This document shows, one piece after another, positions 1-8,964 of a stretch of DNA of 64,000 nucleotides. The position numbers and the translations under genes were made by a program. How positions within the stretch are numbered: the stretch's first letter is position 1; each line of letters begins with the position of its first letter. The notes beneath the pieces were generated by a model, which was not told the origin of the DNA, searched no databases, and saw nothing but the letters and a program-made list of their open reading frames with translations. This DNA is from Pseudomonas putida (GTDB taxonomy: Bacteria > Pseudomonadota > Gammaproteobacteria > Pseudomonadales > Pseudomonadaceae): assembly GCF_003228315.1 (NCBI RefSeq), contig NZ_CP029693.1, forward strand, positions 6,110,501 through 6,174,500, given 5' to 3'.

Positions 1-8
1 AGGCAAGC

Positions 9-686
9 ATGGACAAACGGCACAAGGCCGGTATTGACGGGGATCAATGGGCGCAGTGCGTGCAGGATCATGGATGGCTGTGGAATGCCGCTGAAGGCAA
101 GGACTCGTCGACCCTGATCCTCGCCCATGGCGCCGGAGCGCCGATGGACAGCGACTGGATGAACGACATGGCCTCACGTCTCGCGGCGCTGGGCGTCAAC
201 GTACTGCGCTTCGAGTTTCCGTACATGGCGCAACGGCGTGTCGACGGCGGCAAGCGTCCGCCCAATCCCGCGCCGAAACTGCTGGAATGCTGGCGCGAGG
301 TGTATGCCGAGGTGCGACGGCATGTCGCCGGGCCGTTGGCCATCGGCGGCAAATCCATGGGCGGGCGGATGGCCAGTCTGCTTGCCGATGAGTTGGGTGC
401 GGACGCGCTGGTGTGCCTGGGATATCCGTTTTATGCAGTGGGCAAGCCGGAGAAACCCCGGGTCGAGCATTTGGCCGGATTGAAGACGCGGACTTTGATT
501 GTGCAGGGTGAGCGGGATGCGCTGGGCAATCGTGAGGCGGTCGAGGGATACGACCTGTCAGCGAGTATCGAGGTGTTTTGGCTGGTGGCGGGGGATCATG
601 ATTTGAAGCCGTTGAAGGTTTCGGGGTTTAGTCATGAGCAGCATCTGGCGGCTGCGGCGCAGAAGGTAGCTGCATTTCTTCAGTGA
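9..686 (+). CDS. Alpha/beta hydrolase of the KANL3/Tex30-like family
   Basis: A 225-residue cytoplasmic protein with an alpha/beta-hydrolase fold. It has an N-terminal oxyanion-type loop (LAHGAGAPMDSDWM, about residues 39-52), a nucleophile elbow GKSMGG near residues 114-119, an acidic residue in GERDALG near 170 and a terminal His in GDHDLK near 198. That order fits a Ser-Asp-His hydrolase. The family is widespread in proteobacteria and its substrate is not established, so none is assigned. Only eight bases precede the ATG, so the start and any upstream operon partner cannot be judged. The gene ends 25 bp before a REP pair. Confidence 0.8.
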   Translation: MDKRHKAGIDGDQWAQCVQDHGWLWNAAEGKDSSTLILAHGAGAPMDSDWMNDMASRLAALGVNVLRFEFPYMAQRRVDGGKRPPNPAPKLLECWREVYAEVRRHVAGPLAIGGKSMGGRMASLLADELGADALVCLGYPFYAVGKPEKPRVEHLAGLKTRTLIVQGERDALGNREAVEGYDLSASIEVFWLVAGDHDLKPLKVSGFSHEQHLAAAAQKVAAFLQ

Positions 687-710
687 GATGTGTGGTTTGG
701 GTGAGGGCGC

Positions 711-795
711 CATCGCGGGCAAGCCTTGCTCCTACAGGTCAGGCGCGGTTCATGCGAGCACCGATCACCTGTAGGAGCAAGGCTTGCCCGCGATG
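711..795. repeat. REP pair (inverted)
   Basis: Two inverted copies of the Pseudomonas REP element with core GAGCAAGGCTTGCCCGCG lie at 711-737 and 769-795, separated by about 31 bp. The copies are near-perfect reverse complements. They sit between the rightward hydrolase and the leftward aer gene, beside the aer terminator, in the usual 3'-end location of such elements. Confidence 0.9.
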
Positions 796-830
796 AGGCC
801 CTGATAGTTGACATCACATTCAAACTGACA

Positions 831-869
831 ATAAAAAACCCGGAGGCTTCCACCATCCGGGTTTTTTAT
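831..869 (-). terminator. Rho-independent terminator of aer (bidirectional shape)
   Basis: Stem AACCCGGA/TCCGGGTT with an 11-nt loop, flanked by an A run on the left and a T run on the right. It could terminate transcription from both sides. It lies 12 bp past the stop codon of the leftward aer gene. Confidence 0.85.
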
Positions 870-881
870 CCACAGCATCAA

Positions 882-2447
882 TCAGCGGTTAAACCGCTCC
901 ACCAGCGAATACTGGGTATTGGCTGTCCTGGTCAGCTCTTCACTCAGCAGCGCCGAGTTCTGTGCCTGTTCCGAAGTCTGGTCGGCCAGTTCGGAGATGT
1001 TGCTGATGTTGCGGCTGATTTCCTCGGCCACGGCACTTTGCTCTTCGGTCGCCGCCGCGATCTGGGTGGTCATGTCGGTGATGTTGGCCACCGCCTCGCT
1101 GATGCCCACCAGCGCCTGGTCCGCTTCCAGTACCCGCGCCACGCCTTGCTCGGCCTGGCGATGCCCGGCTTCCATGGTTTGCACCGCCGTGCCGGCGGTT
1201 TGCTGCAGCTTGGCGATCAGGGCGTGAATCTGCCCGGTGGATTCGCTGGTGCGTTGCGCCAGCTGGCGCACCTCATCGGCCACCACCGCAAAGCCACGAC
1301 CCATCTCACCGGCACGGGCCGCCTCGATGGCCGCGTTCAACGCCAGCAGGTTGGTCTGGTCGGCAATGCCCTTGATCACATCGACCACGCCACCGATCTC
1401 GTCGCTGTCCCTGGCCAGTTGGGTCACGGTCTGGCCGGTTTCGCCGACCACCACCGACAGACGCTCAATGGCCTCGCGAGTTTCCCCGGCGATATCACGA
1501 CCACGGCCGGTCAGGCGATTGGCTTCCTGGGTCGCATCGGCGGTGCGCTGCACGTGGCTGGCGACTTCCTGGGTGGTGGCCGCCATCTGATTGACGGCGG
1601 TGGCCACTTGTTCGGTCTCCACGCGTTGGCGTTCCAGGCCGGAGGAGCTGTTATGCGCCAGGGCATCGGACTGCCTCGCCTGCTCGGTCAAGTGCTCGGC
1701 GGTATCCTGCAGACGGGTCAGGCAGGTTTTCAGGCGGGCTTCCTGGCTGAGGATCGACATTTCCAGACGCGCCTGGGCGCCACGGCTGTCGGTATACATC
1801 TGTGCGATCAGCGGGTCGGAGGTGGTCTGTTCGGCCAGGCGCAACAAACGCTTGATGCCGCGTTGCTGCCAACTCAACCCCATCAGGCCCAGCGGCACCG
1901 AAAGGCCGGCGGCCAGGGCAAAACCCCACTGGGAATTGAGCGAGGCACCGATCATGAAGCTCAACTGGCTGACCAGAATGAACGGCAACCAGTCCTGCAA
2001 CACCGGCAACCATTTATCGGCCTTCGGGATGGCCGGCTTGCCCTGGTTGATGCGCTGGTAGAGCGCTTCGGCACGGCTGATCTGTTCGGCGGTGGGCTTG
2101 ACCCGCACCGACTCGTAACCGATCACCTGATTGCCTTCGAAGACCGGCGTCACATAGGCGTTGACCCAGTAGTGATCACCGCTCTTGCAGCGATTCTTGA
2201 CAATGCCCATCCATGGCAAGCCTTGTTTCAGTGTGGCCCACATGTGCGCGAAGACCGCGGCAGGAACGTCGGGGTGACGCACCAGGTTGTGCGGTGCACG
2301 GATCAGTTCTTCACGAGAGTACCCGCTGATCTCGACGAAGGCGTCGTTGCAGTAGGTGATCACGCCCTTGGCATCGGTGGTGGAAATCAACCGTTGCTGG
2401 GCCGGGAAGGTCCGTTCGCGTTGTGTAATTGGCTGGTTATTACGCAT
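882..2447 (-). CDS. aer: Aerotaxis/energy-taxis receptor Aer (PAS + methyl-accepting chemotaxis domain)
   Basis: A 521-residue signal transducer. An N-terminal PAS domain (about residues 10-120) includes the typical Aer opening RERTFPAQQRLISTTD and a GYSREELI segment, and would hold FAD to sense redox state. A hydrophobic hairpin around residues 155-200 anchors it in the inner membrane. The C-terminal half is an MCP signalling domain with the conserved hairpin tip (IKGIADQTNLLALNAAIEAA), which contacts CheW/CheA. There is no periplasmic domain, as expected for Aer. I chose the ATG at 2447 rather than the GTG nine codons upstream because it gives the usual Aer N-terminus and length. It lies downstream of acnA, separated by a REP pair. 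Confidence 0.92.
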   Translation of the reverse strand: MRNNQPITQRERTFPAQQRLISTTDAKGVITYCNDAFVEISGYSREELIRAPHNLVRHPDVPAAVFAHMWATLKQGLPWMGIVKNRCKSGDHYWVNAYVTPVFEGNQVIGYESVRVKPTAEQISRAEALYQRINQGKPAIPKADKWLPVLQDWLPFILVSQLSFMIGASLNSQWGFALAAGLSVPLGLMGLSWQQRGIKRLLRLAEQTTSDPLIAQMYTDSRGAQARLEMSILSQEARLKTCLTRLQDTAEHLTEQARQSDALAHNSSSGLERQRVETEQVATAVNQMAATTQEVASHVQRTADATQEANRLTGRGRDIAGETREAIERLSVVVGETGQTVTQLARDSDEIGGVVDVIKGIADQTNLLALNAAIEAARAGEMGRGFAVVADEVRQLAQRTSESTGQIHALIAKLQQTAGTAVQTMEAGHRQAEQGVARVLEADQALVGISEAVANITDMTTQIAAATEEQSAVAEEISRNISNISELADQTSEQAQNSALLSEELTRTANTQYSLVERFNR

Positions 2448-2583
2448 GGCTGTTTTAATCCGCAAGGCTTTCACGTGCTGTATCGGCCACCGTTGCGGTT
2501 TGTTGAGAATTTTTTCCGACTTTCAGAAGTGCGTCGCAAAATGACCCTTGCGTCAGCCGATGAGCCTTGTGTGGGGCCCGCCC

Positions 2584-2675
2584 TCTGTAGGAGCGAGCCT
2601 GCTCGCGATTGCGAAATGTCAGTCGACAACGATTTTGAATGTGACGGCCCCTTCGCGAGCAGGCTCGCTCCTACA
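2584..2675. repeat. REP pair (inverted)
   Basis: Inverted copies with core GAGCGAGCCTGCTCGC at 2584-2610 and 2650-2675. The pair sits between the start of leftward aer and the end of leftward acnA, directly next to the acnA terminator. Confidence 0.9.
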
Positions 2676-2705
2676 AAAAACAACACCGCCCGGAGGCGGT
2701 GTCGT
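2675..2705 (-). terminator. Rho-independent terminator of acnA
   Basis: Stem ACACCGCC (2683-2690) with GGCGGTGT (2695-2702) and loop CGGA. On the minus strand it is followed by a T run. It lies about 15 bp after the acnA stop codon and abuts the REP pair. Confidence 0.85.
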
Positions 2706-2718
2706 TGTCAGCGGCAAA

Positions 2719-5460
2719 TCATGAAGCAATCAACTGTCGCAACACGTAGTGCAAGATCCCGCCCGACTTGAAGTATTCCACTTCGTTGAGCGTATCGATC
2801 CGGCACAGCACGTCGACCTTTTCCTGGGTGCCGTTTTCACGGGTGATGACCAGGGTCAGGTTCATCCGCGGCGTCAACTCGACGCCCGTCAGGCCGAGGA
2901 TGTCCACGGTTTCGGTGCCGCGCAGGTTGAGGCTCTTGCGGTTCTGGTCCAGCTTGAACTGCAACGGCAGCACGCCCATGCCCACCAGATTGGAGCGGTG
3001 GATCCGCTCGAAGCTTTCGGCGATGACCGCCTTGACGCCCAGCAGGTTGGTGCCCTTGGCTGCCCAGTCGCGGCTCGATCCGGTGCCGTATTCCTGCCCG
3101 GCGATGACCACCAGCGGCGTGCCGGCGGCCTGATAACGCATGGCGGCGTCGTAGATCGCCAGTTTTTCCCCGGTCGGGATGTACAGGGTATTGCCGCCTT
3201 CTTCACCGCCCAGCATTTCATTGCGAATGCGGATGTTGGCGAAAGTACCGCGCATCATCACCTCATGGTTGCCCCGTCGCGAGCCGTAGGAGTTGAAGTC
3301 CCGCGGCTCCACGCCTTTGTCTCGCAGATAACGACCTGCCGGGCTGTCGGCCTTGATATTGCCGGCCGGGGAGATGTGGTCGGTGGTCACCGAATCGCCG
3401 AGCAACGCCAGCACCCGGGCAGCCTTCACATCCCTGACCACCGGCGGTGGGCCGCCAATCTCGTCGAAAAACGGTGGGTGCTGGATGTAGGTCGAGTCGT
3501 CCTGCCAGACATAGGTGGCAGCTTGCGGCACCTCGATGGCCTGCCACTGCGCGTCACCGGCAAACACTTCGGCGTATTCCTTGTGGAACATCGCGGTGTT
3601 GACCCGCTCGACGGCGTCAGCGATTTCCTGGCTGCTCGGCCAGATGTCCCGCAGGTAAACCAGCTGGCCGTTCTGGTCTTCGCCCAATGGCTCGCGACTG
3701 AGGTCGATGCGCACGGTGCCGGCCAGTGCATAGGCGACCACCAGCGGCGGTGAGGCCAGCCAGTTGGTTTTCACCAGCGGATGCACCCGTCCTTCGAAGT
3801 TGCGGTTGCCCGACAGCACGGACGCCACGGTCAGGTCGGCCTGCTGGATGGCTTTCTCGATCGGTTCCTGCAAGGGGCCGGAGTTGCCGATACAGGTGGT
3901 GCAGCCATAACCGACCAGATCAAAACCCAGCTCATCGAGGTAGTGCGTCAACCCGGCCGCCTTATAGTAGTCGGTGACCACTTTCGATCCGGGCGCCAGA
4001 GAACTCTTCACCCAAGGTTTGCGCCGCAGGCCTTTTTCCACGGCTTTTTTCGCCACCAGACCGGCGGCCATCATCACGCTGGGGTTGGAGGTGTTGGTGC
4101 AAGAGGTGATCGCGGCAATCACCACAGCACCGTTTTTCAGTCGGTGAGTCTGGCCCTCGAACTCGTAATCCGCTTCGCCGGCCATGTCCGCATTGCCCAC
4201 CGCCACACCACCACCGCCCTCGCTTTCCAGGCGGCCTTCTTCTTTGCTGGTGGGCTTGAGCTGGACGCCGAGGAAGTCGCTGAACGCTTGCGCGACATTC
4301 GGCAGCGATACGCGGTCTTGCGGGCGCTTGGGGCCGGCGAGGCTGGCCTCGACGCTGGACATGTCCAGCGCCAGGCTATCGGTGAACACCGGTTCCTTGC
4401 CGGGCAGGCGCCACAGGCCCTGTGCCTTGCTGTAGGCCTCCACCAGCTTCACCGTTTCAGGGGCGCGCCCGGACAGGCGCAGGTATTGCAGCGTGACTTC
4501 ATCCACCGGGAAGAAACCACAGGTGGCGCCGTATTCCGGGGCCATGTTGGCGATGGTCGCGCGGTCCGCCAGCGGCAGGTCGGCGAGACCGTCGCCATAA
4601 AACTCGACGAATTTGCCGACCACGCCTTTCTTGCGCAGCATCTGGGTGACGGTCAGTACCAGGTCGGTGGCGGTGATGCCTTCCTTGAGCTTGCCGGTGA
4701 GTTTGAAGCCGATCACTTCCGGAATCAGCATCGACACCGGCTGACCCAGCATCGCCGCTTCCGCCTCGATTCCGCCGACGCCCCAGCCGAGCACACCAAG
4801 GCCATTGATCATGGTGGTGTGGGAGTCGGTGCCCACCAAAGTGTCCGGGAACGCGTAGGTGCGGCCGTCCTCGTCCTTGGTCCAGACGGTTTTGCCCAAG
4901 TACTCCAGGTTCACCTGGTGGCAGATCCCGGTACCGGGCGGCACCACACTGAAATTATCGAAAGCACTCTGGCCCCAGCGCAGGAACGCGTAGCGCTCGC
5001 CATTGCGCTGCATTTCGATGTCGACGTTCTGTTCGAAGGCGCTGCTGCTGGCGAATTTGTCGACCATCACCGAGTGATCGATCACCAGGTCCACCGGCGA
5101 CAGCGGGTTGATTCGCTGCGGGTTGCCGCCGGCCTTGGCCATCGCCGCGCGCATGGCGGCCAGATCGACCACGGCGGGCACGCCGGTGAAGTCCTGCATC
5201 AATACCCGCGCGGGGCGGTACTGGATCTCGCGGTCGGAGCGACGCTCCTTGAGCCACGCGGCAATCGCCTTGAGGTCGGCGCCAGTGACGGTTTTTGCGT
5301 CTTCCCAGCGCAGCAGGTTTTCCAGCAGCACCTTCAGCGACATGGGCAGCGTGTCGAGATCACCCAGGCTTTTGGCGGCGTCCGGCAGGCTGAAATAGTG
5401 GTAGGTCTTGTCGTCGACTTGCAGGGTCTTGAGGGTGTTCAGGCTATTTAGAGAGGGCAT
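2719..5460 (-). CDS. acnA: Aconitate hydratase A
   Basis: A 913-residue cytoplasmic [4Fe-4S] enzyme interconverting citrate and isocitrate in the TCA and glyoxylate cycles. The cluster ligands are visible as Cys454 (AITSCTNTSNP) and Cys520/Cys523 (GYGCTTCIGNS). The C-terminal swivel domain carries GDSVTTDHISPAG and QEYGTGSSRDWAAKG. The length suits the AcnA/IRP type rather than AcnB. The ATG at 5460 is preferred to an in-frame GTG at 5469 because AAGGAG lies 8 nt upstream of it. It is transcribed divergently from rlmM across a 221-bp gap. Confidence 0.96.
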   Translation of the reverse strand: MPSLNSLNTLKTLQVDDKTYHYFSLPDAAKSLGDLDTLPMSLKVLLENLLRWEDAKTVTGADLKAIAAWLKERRSDREIQYRPARVLMQDFTGVPAVVDLAAMRAAMAKAGGNPQRINPLSPVDLVIDHSVMVDKFASSSAFEQNVDIEMQRNGERYAFLRWGQSAFDNFSVVPPGTGICHQVNLEYLGKTVWTKDEDGRTYAFPDTLVGTDSHTTMINGLGVLGWGVGGIEAEAAMLGQPVSMLIPEVIGFKLTGKLKEGITATDLVLTVTQMLRKKGVVGKFVEFYGDGLADLPLADRATIANMAPEYGATCGFFPVDEVTLQYLRLSGRAPETVKLVEAYSKAQGLWRLPGKEPVFTDSLALDMSSVEASLAGPKRPQDRVSLPNVAQAFSDFLGVQLKPTSKEEGRLESEGGGGVAVGNADMAGEADYEFEGQTHRLKNGAVVIAAITSCTNTSNPSVMMAAGLVAKKAVEKGLRRKPWVKSSLAPGSKVVTDYYKAAGLTHYLDELGFDLVGYGCTTCIGNSGPLQEPIEKAIQQADLTVASVLSGNRNFEGRVHPLVKTNWLASPPLVVAYALAGTVRIDLSREPLGEDQNGQLVYLRDIWPSSQEIADAVERVNTAMFHKEYAEVFAGDAQWQAIEVPQAATYVWQDDSTYIQHPPFFDEIGGPPPVVRDVKAARVLALLGDSVTTDHISPAGNIKADSPAGRYLRDKGVEPRDFNSYGSRRGNHEVMMRGTFANIRIRNEMLGGEEGGNTLYIPTGEKLAIYDAAMRYQAAGTPLVVIAGQEYGTGSSRDWAAKGTNLLGVKAVIAESFERIHRSNLVGMGVLPLQFKLDQNRKSLNLRGTETVDILGLTGVELTPRMNLTLVITRENGTQEKVDVLCRIDTLNEVEYFKSGGILHYVLRQLIAS

Positions 5461-5643
5461 TACGATCACTCCTTTGAGTCCGCACGGCTACGGACTGAGG
5501 GGACGGTCAGAGCATTAAACCTAGCCCTGTTTTAGGTAGCTGGCTAATAACTGGACTCTATGGCTGAGCCCGAGGTTCCGAACTCGGCTATCATGCGCCG
5601 GTTTTCGTGACAGGCTTTGCTCCAGCGCAAGCCTGGGCATCGC

Positions 5644-5669
5644 GCAGTGGCTGAATGTTTCGCCACTGC
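5644..5669 (+). promoter_or_regulatory. Leader hairpin directly upstream of the rlmM ribosome-binding site
   Basis: Perfect 8-bp inverted repeat GCAGTGGC/GCCACTGC with a 10-nt loop. It ends two nucleotides before the AGGAG that serves the rlmM ATG at 5682. There is no T run, so it is not a standard terminator. A TATCAT-like -10 lies near 5589. Confidence 0.45.
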
Positions 5670-5681
5670 CCAGGAGTAAGA

Positions 5682-6755
5682 ATGAATACCCTCTTTATGC
5701 ATTGCCGGCCGGGCTTCGAAGGTGAAGTCTGTTCCGAGATTTCCGACATTGCCGCACGGCTGAACGTGGCCGGTTATGCCAAGGCCAAACCCGCCACTGC
5801 CTGCGCCGAATTCATCTGCAGTGAAGAAGATGGCGCCGAACGCCTGATGCGCGGCCAGCGCTTTGACCAGTTGATCTTCCCGCGCCAATGGGCCCGGGGG
5901 ACGTTCGTCGAGTTGCCGGAAACCGACCGCATCAGCGTGATCCTCGCGCACCTGGCGGATTTTCCGACCTGCGGCAGCCTGTGGCTGGAAGTGGTCGATA
6001 CCAACGACGGCAAGGAGCTGTCGACCTTCTGCAAAAAATTCGAAGGCCCGCTGCGCAAGGCGTTGATCGGGGCCGGCAAGCTGGTGGACGACGCCGGCAA
6101 ACCGCGTTTGCTGCTGACGTTCAAGAGCGGTCGTGAAGTGTTCCTCGGTCTGGCGGAATCGAACAACCAGGCCATGTGGCCAATGGGCATTCCGCGCCTG
6201 AAGTTTCCCCGCGAGGCGCCCAGCCGTTCGACCCTGAAGCTGGAAGAGGCGTGGCATCACTTCATTCCGCGCGATCAATGGGACGAGCGCCTGCACAGCG
6301 ACATGACCGGCGTCGACCTCGGCGCCGCGCCCGGTGGCTGGACCTGGCAATTGGTCAATCGCGGGATGCTGGTGACTGCCATCGACAACGGCCCGATGGC
6401 TGAAAGCCTGATGGACACCGGTCTGGTCCAGCACCTGATGGCCGACGGTTTCACCTTCAAGCCCAAGCAACCGGTGGACTGGATGGTATGCGACATCGTC
6501 GAGAAACCGGCGCGCAACGCCGCGATGCTGGAAGAGTGGATCGGCGAAGGGCACTGCCGCGAAGCCGTAGTCAATCTCAAGTTGCCGATGAAACAGCGTT
6601 ACGCCGAAGTGAAGCGCCTGCTGGAACGCATCGCCGACGGCTTCAAGGCACGCGGCATCAAGGTCGAGATCGGCTGCAAGCAGCTGTATCACGATCGTGA
6701 GGAAGTGACCTGTCATTTGCGTCGATTGGACGTGAAAAAGCCAAAGTCCCGCTGA
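5682..6755 (+). CDS. rlmM: 23S rRNA (cytidine-2498) 2'-O-methyltransferase RlmM
   Basis: A 357-residue SAM-dependent enzyme that methylates the ribose of C2498 in 23S rRNA. The N-terminal half (about 1-170) is the THUMP-like RNA-binding part. The Rossmann methyltransferase domain starts near residue 205 with the SAM motif DLGAAPGGWTW, followed by the catalytic-site segments WMVCDIVEKP and LPMKQRY. The start is the ATG at 5682, preceded by CCAGGAGTAAGA. An in-frame ATG 27 bp upstream lies inside the leader hairpin and lacks a ribosome-binding site. A REP pair follows. Confidence 0.95.
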   Translation: MNTLFMHCRPGFEGEVCSEISDIAARLNVAGYAKAKPATACAEFICSEEDGAERLMRGQRFDQLIFPRQWARGTFVELPETDRISVILAHLADFPTCGSLWLEVVDTNDGKELSTFCKKFEGPLRKALIGAGKLVDDAGKPRLLLTFKSGREVFLGLAESNNQAMWPMGIPRLKFPREAPSRSTLKLEEAWHHFIPRDQWDERLHSDMTGVDLGAAPGGWTWQLVNRGMLVTAIDNGPMAESLMDTGLVQHLMADGFTFKPKQPVDWMVCDIVEKPARNAAMLEEWIGEGHCREAVVNLKLPMKQRYAEVKRLLERIADGFKARGIKVEIGCKQLYHDREEVTCHLRRLDVKKPKSR

Positions 6756-6766
6756 TCACACAGAAC

Positions 6767-6859
6767 CCGTAGGAGCGAGGCTTGCCCGCGAAGGCAGCGC
6801 TTCGGTTCTACAGATAGACCGAGGCGCGGCCTTCGCGGGCAAGCCTCGCTCCTACGGGG
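6767..6859. repeat. REP pair (inverted)
   Basis: Inverted copies with core GAGCGAGGCTTGCCCGCG, starting about 12 bp after the rlmM stop and ending before the tusA promoter region. The two arms are near-perfect reverse complements. Confidence 0.9.
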
Positions 6860-6926
6860 TGATGTACGACAGATGACCGAACACCCGGCAATGCGCGACA
6901 ATGCCGGCCAGTTTCAGGAGTGAATC

Positions 6927-7178
6927 ATGAGTGAAATGCTTGATACGCCGGTAGACGGTACCCTCGACGCCACCGGCCTCAACTGCCCGGAACCGGTGAT
7001 GATGCTGCACCAGCACATCCGTGACCTGGTGCCCGGCGGCCTGCTCAAGGTGATCGCCACCGATCCGTCGACCCGCCGCGACATTCCCAAGTTCTGTGTG
7101 TTTCTCGACCATGAACTGGTGGCGCAGCATGAAGATGCCGGGACTTATCTGTACTGGATTCGCAAGAAGTCCAGCTAA
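6927..7178 (+). CDS. tusA: Sulfurtransferase TusA
   Basis: An 83-residue cytoplasmic sulfur carrier of the SirA/TusA family. The motif LNCPEPVMM contains the conserved Cys (about residue 19) that accepts persulfide sulfur from IscS and hands it on in the 2-thiolation of tRNA wobble uridine. The size and the D-x-x-G-L-N-C-P-E-P signature are typical. The start ATG follows TTTCAGGAGTGAATC, a good ribosome-binding site. It stands alone between two REP pairs, so it is probably monocistronic. Confidence 0.95.
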   Translation: MSEMLDTPVDGTLDATGLNCPEPVMMLHQHIRDLVPGGLLKVIATDPSTRRDIPKFCVFLDHELVAQHEDAGTYLYWIRKKSS

Positions 7179-7189
7179 GGACAACACAA

Positions 7190-7287
7190 ACCTGCAGGAG
7201 CAAAGCTTGCTCGCGATAGCGTCAGGCCAGTCAGCATCGATGTTGAATGTACCGCCGCTATCGCGAGCAAGCTTTGCTCCTACAGGG
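7190..7287. repeat. REP pair (inverted)
   Basis: Inverted copies with core GAGCAAAGCTTGCTCGCG between the converging tusA and MATE genes. The arms match each other in the variant AAAGCTT, suggesting the pair moved or was converted as a unit. Confidence 0.88.
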
Positions 7288-7297
7288 TTTGTCTCGG

Positions 7298-8707
7298 TCA
7301 GCCCATCGATTGGCTGATACGAATCCGTTTACGCGCGCTACGCGTCAAGCGGATCGACAGCATCAGTGCCGCGCAACTCAAGCCCGCAATCAAACCTTCC
7401 CACAGCCCGCTCGGGCCGCTGGCCGGGCCGAACCAGTCGGTCAGCCCCAGCACGTAACCCACCGGCAGACCGATGCCCCAGTAGGCGAACAACGTCAGGA
7501 TCATCGTCACCCGAGTGTCCTGATAACCGCGCAACGCGCCGGCGCAGATCACCTGGATGGCGTCGGAGAACTGATACAGCGCGGCGTAGACAATCAGCAT
7601 CGAAGCGATCTGAATCACGGTCCTGTCAGGCGTATAGATCGAGGCGATAGGTTCGCGCAGCAACAGGATCAGGCTGGCCGAGAACGCGGCAAACACCAAA
7701 GCCGCGCCCAATCCGACCTTGGCCGCGAAGCGCGCCTGCCAGGGGTTGCCGGCGCCCAGCGCCTGACCGACCCGGACCGTCACCGCCATGCCCAGGGAAT
7801 AAGGAATCATGAACAGCAGCGAGCTGATGTTCAGGGCAATCTGGTGCCCGGCGACCACGGTGGGGCCGAGGCTGCCGATCAACAGCGCGATGACCGCGAA
7901 GATGCTGGACTCGGCGAATACCGCAATACCGATCGGCAAGCCGATGCCTACCAGGCGCTTGATCTCTGCCCACTGCGGCCAGTCGAAGCGCGCCAATACC
8001 CGGGTGCGGGCATAGAAGGGCGCCCAGAACGTCCAGCCGGCCATGCTCAATGCCATGAACCACATCACGATACCGCTGGCCCAGCCACAACCGACGCCGC
8101 CCAGGGCCGGCATGCCGAAATGGCCGTAGATCAGCGCGTAGTTCAGCGGGATGTTCAACAACAGTCCGCACAGGCCGATGACCATGCTCGGGCGGGTGCG
8201 CCCCATGCCATCGCTGTAGCAACGCAACACGTAATAAAAGGCGATGCCGGGCAGGCCGAAGGCGATGCCGTGCAAGTAACCCATGCTCGGTTCGATCAAC
8301 TGGGGATCGACTTTCATCCAGTGCAGGATCGGTTCGGCGCTGAGCAGCAGGCCGCTGCCGATGAGTCCGACGCAGAGCGCCAGCCACAAGGCCTGACGCA
8401 CCAGCGGGCCGATCTGCTCAAACTGTGCGGCGCCAAAGCGTTGGGCGACCTTGGGGGTGGTGGCCAGCAGCACGCCAGACATCAGCAAGTAAACCGGGAT
8501 CCAGATCGAATTGCCCAGGGCCACCGAGGCCAGGTCCCGTGGGCTGACGCGGCCGGCCATGACCGCGTCGACGAAGCCCATGGCCGTGGTGGCCAACTGC
8601 GCGATCATGATCGGCACGGCCAGCCCCAGCAGGCCTTTGAGTTCCTGGCGCACCGGGGTTGTGCGAGGTTGGGTGGTGGTGGCAGTAGTGTCAGTCACGG
8701 AATTCAC
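7298..8707 (-). CDS. pmpM: MATE family multidrug efflux transporter
   Basis: An inner-membrane cation-coupled drug exporter, about 469 residues with 12 predicted hydrophobic segments in two similar halves. The N-terminal MATE segment (PIMIAQLATTAMGFVDAVMAG) and the ATTPKVAQRFGA loop closely resemble P. aeruginosa PmpM as I remember it, so the symbol rests on recall. The start is uncertain. The first ATG (8749) lies inside a TAGAATGCGCC stretch that looks like a -10 box, so I prefer the GTG at 8707, which gives a normal family length. The gene is transcribed leftward, away from pdxB. Confidence 0.88.
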   Translation of the reverse strand: MNSVTDTTATTTQPRTTPVRQELKGLLGLAVPIMIAQLATTAMGFVDAVMAGRVSPRDLASVALGNSIWIPVYLLMSGVLLATTPKVAQRFGAAQFEQIGPLVRQALWLALCVGLIGSGLLLSAEPILHWMKVDPQLIEPSMGYLHGIAFGLPGIAFYYVLRCYSDGMGRTRPSMVIGLCGLLLNIPLNYALIYGHFGMPALGGVGCGWASGIVMWFMALSMAGWTFWAPFYARTRVLARFDWPQWAEIKRLVGIGLPIGIAVFAESSIFAVIALLIGSLGPTVVAGHQIALNISSLLFMIPYSLGMAVTVRVGQALGAGNPWQARFAAKVGLGAALVFAAFSASLILLLREPIASIYTPDRTVIQIASMLIVYAALYQFSDAIQVICAGALRGYQDTRVTMILTLFAYWGIGLPVGYVLGLTDWFGPASGPSGLWEGLIAGLSCAALMLSIRLTRSARKRIRISQSMG

Positions 8708-8812
8708 AGGCGAAGCGTCCAAAGGGTTTTGATGCGCAAGGCGGCGCATTCTACGCTTTGACGCGACAGTCAGGAAAAGACCCGTGTTGGTGATTTGTAA
8801 TCACGTGGCTTC

Positions 8813-8916
8813 CCCTGTAGGAGCGAGCATGCTCGCGATGGGGTCGAGAGCTATGCATTCATTCAGGCATCCCTCGTTATCGTTAACATCCATCGCGAGC
8901 ATGCTCGCTCCTACAC
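8813..8916. repeat. REP pair (inverted)
   Basis: Inverted copies with the fully palindromic core GCGAGCATGCTCGC. They lie in the divergent gap between the MATE gene and pdxB, ending about 50 bp before the pdxB start, so this pair occupies a 5' rather than a 3' position. Confidence 0.9.
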
Positions 8917-8964
8917 AGGGACGAAATCTGCGCCTACACTGCCAACCCGCCAAAGGAGCCTGCC

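Noticed and set aside
726..2771. Long plus-strand frame opposite aer
   Set aside because: It lies antisense to a clear PAS-MCP gene, has biased His/Arg/Gln-rich composition, and begins inside a REP element. It is a shadow frame produced by high GC content.
3781..5451. Long plus-strand frame opposite acnA
   Set aside because: Antisense to an intact aconitase with all ligands; the translation is low-complexity and matches no family.
8708..8749. Upstream ATG for the MATE gene
   Set aside because: It lies in TAGAATGCGCC, a promoter-like context seen also before uup; the added residues are not conserved-looking and no ribosome-binding site precedes it.
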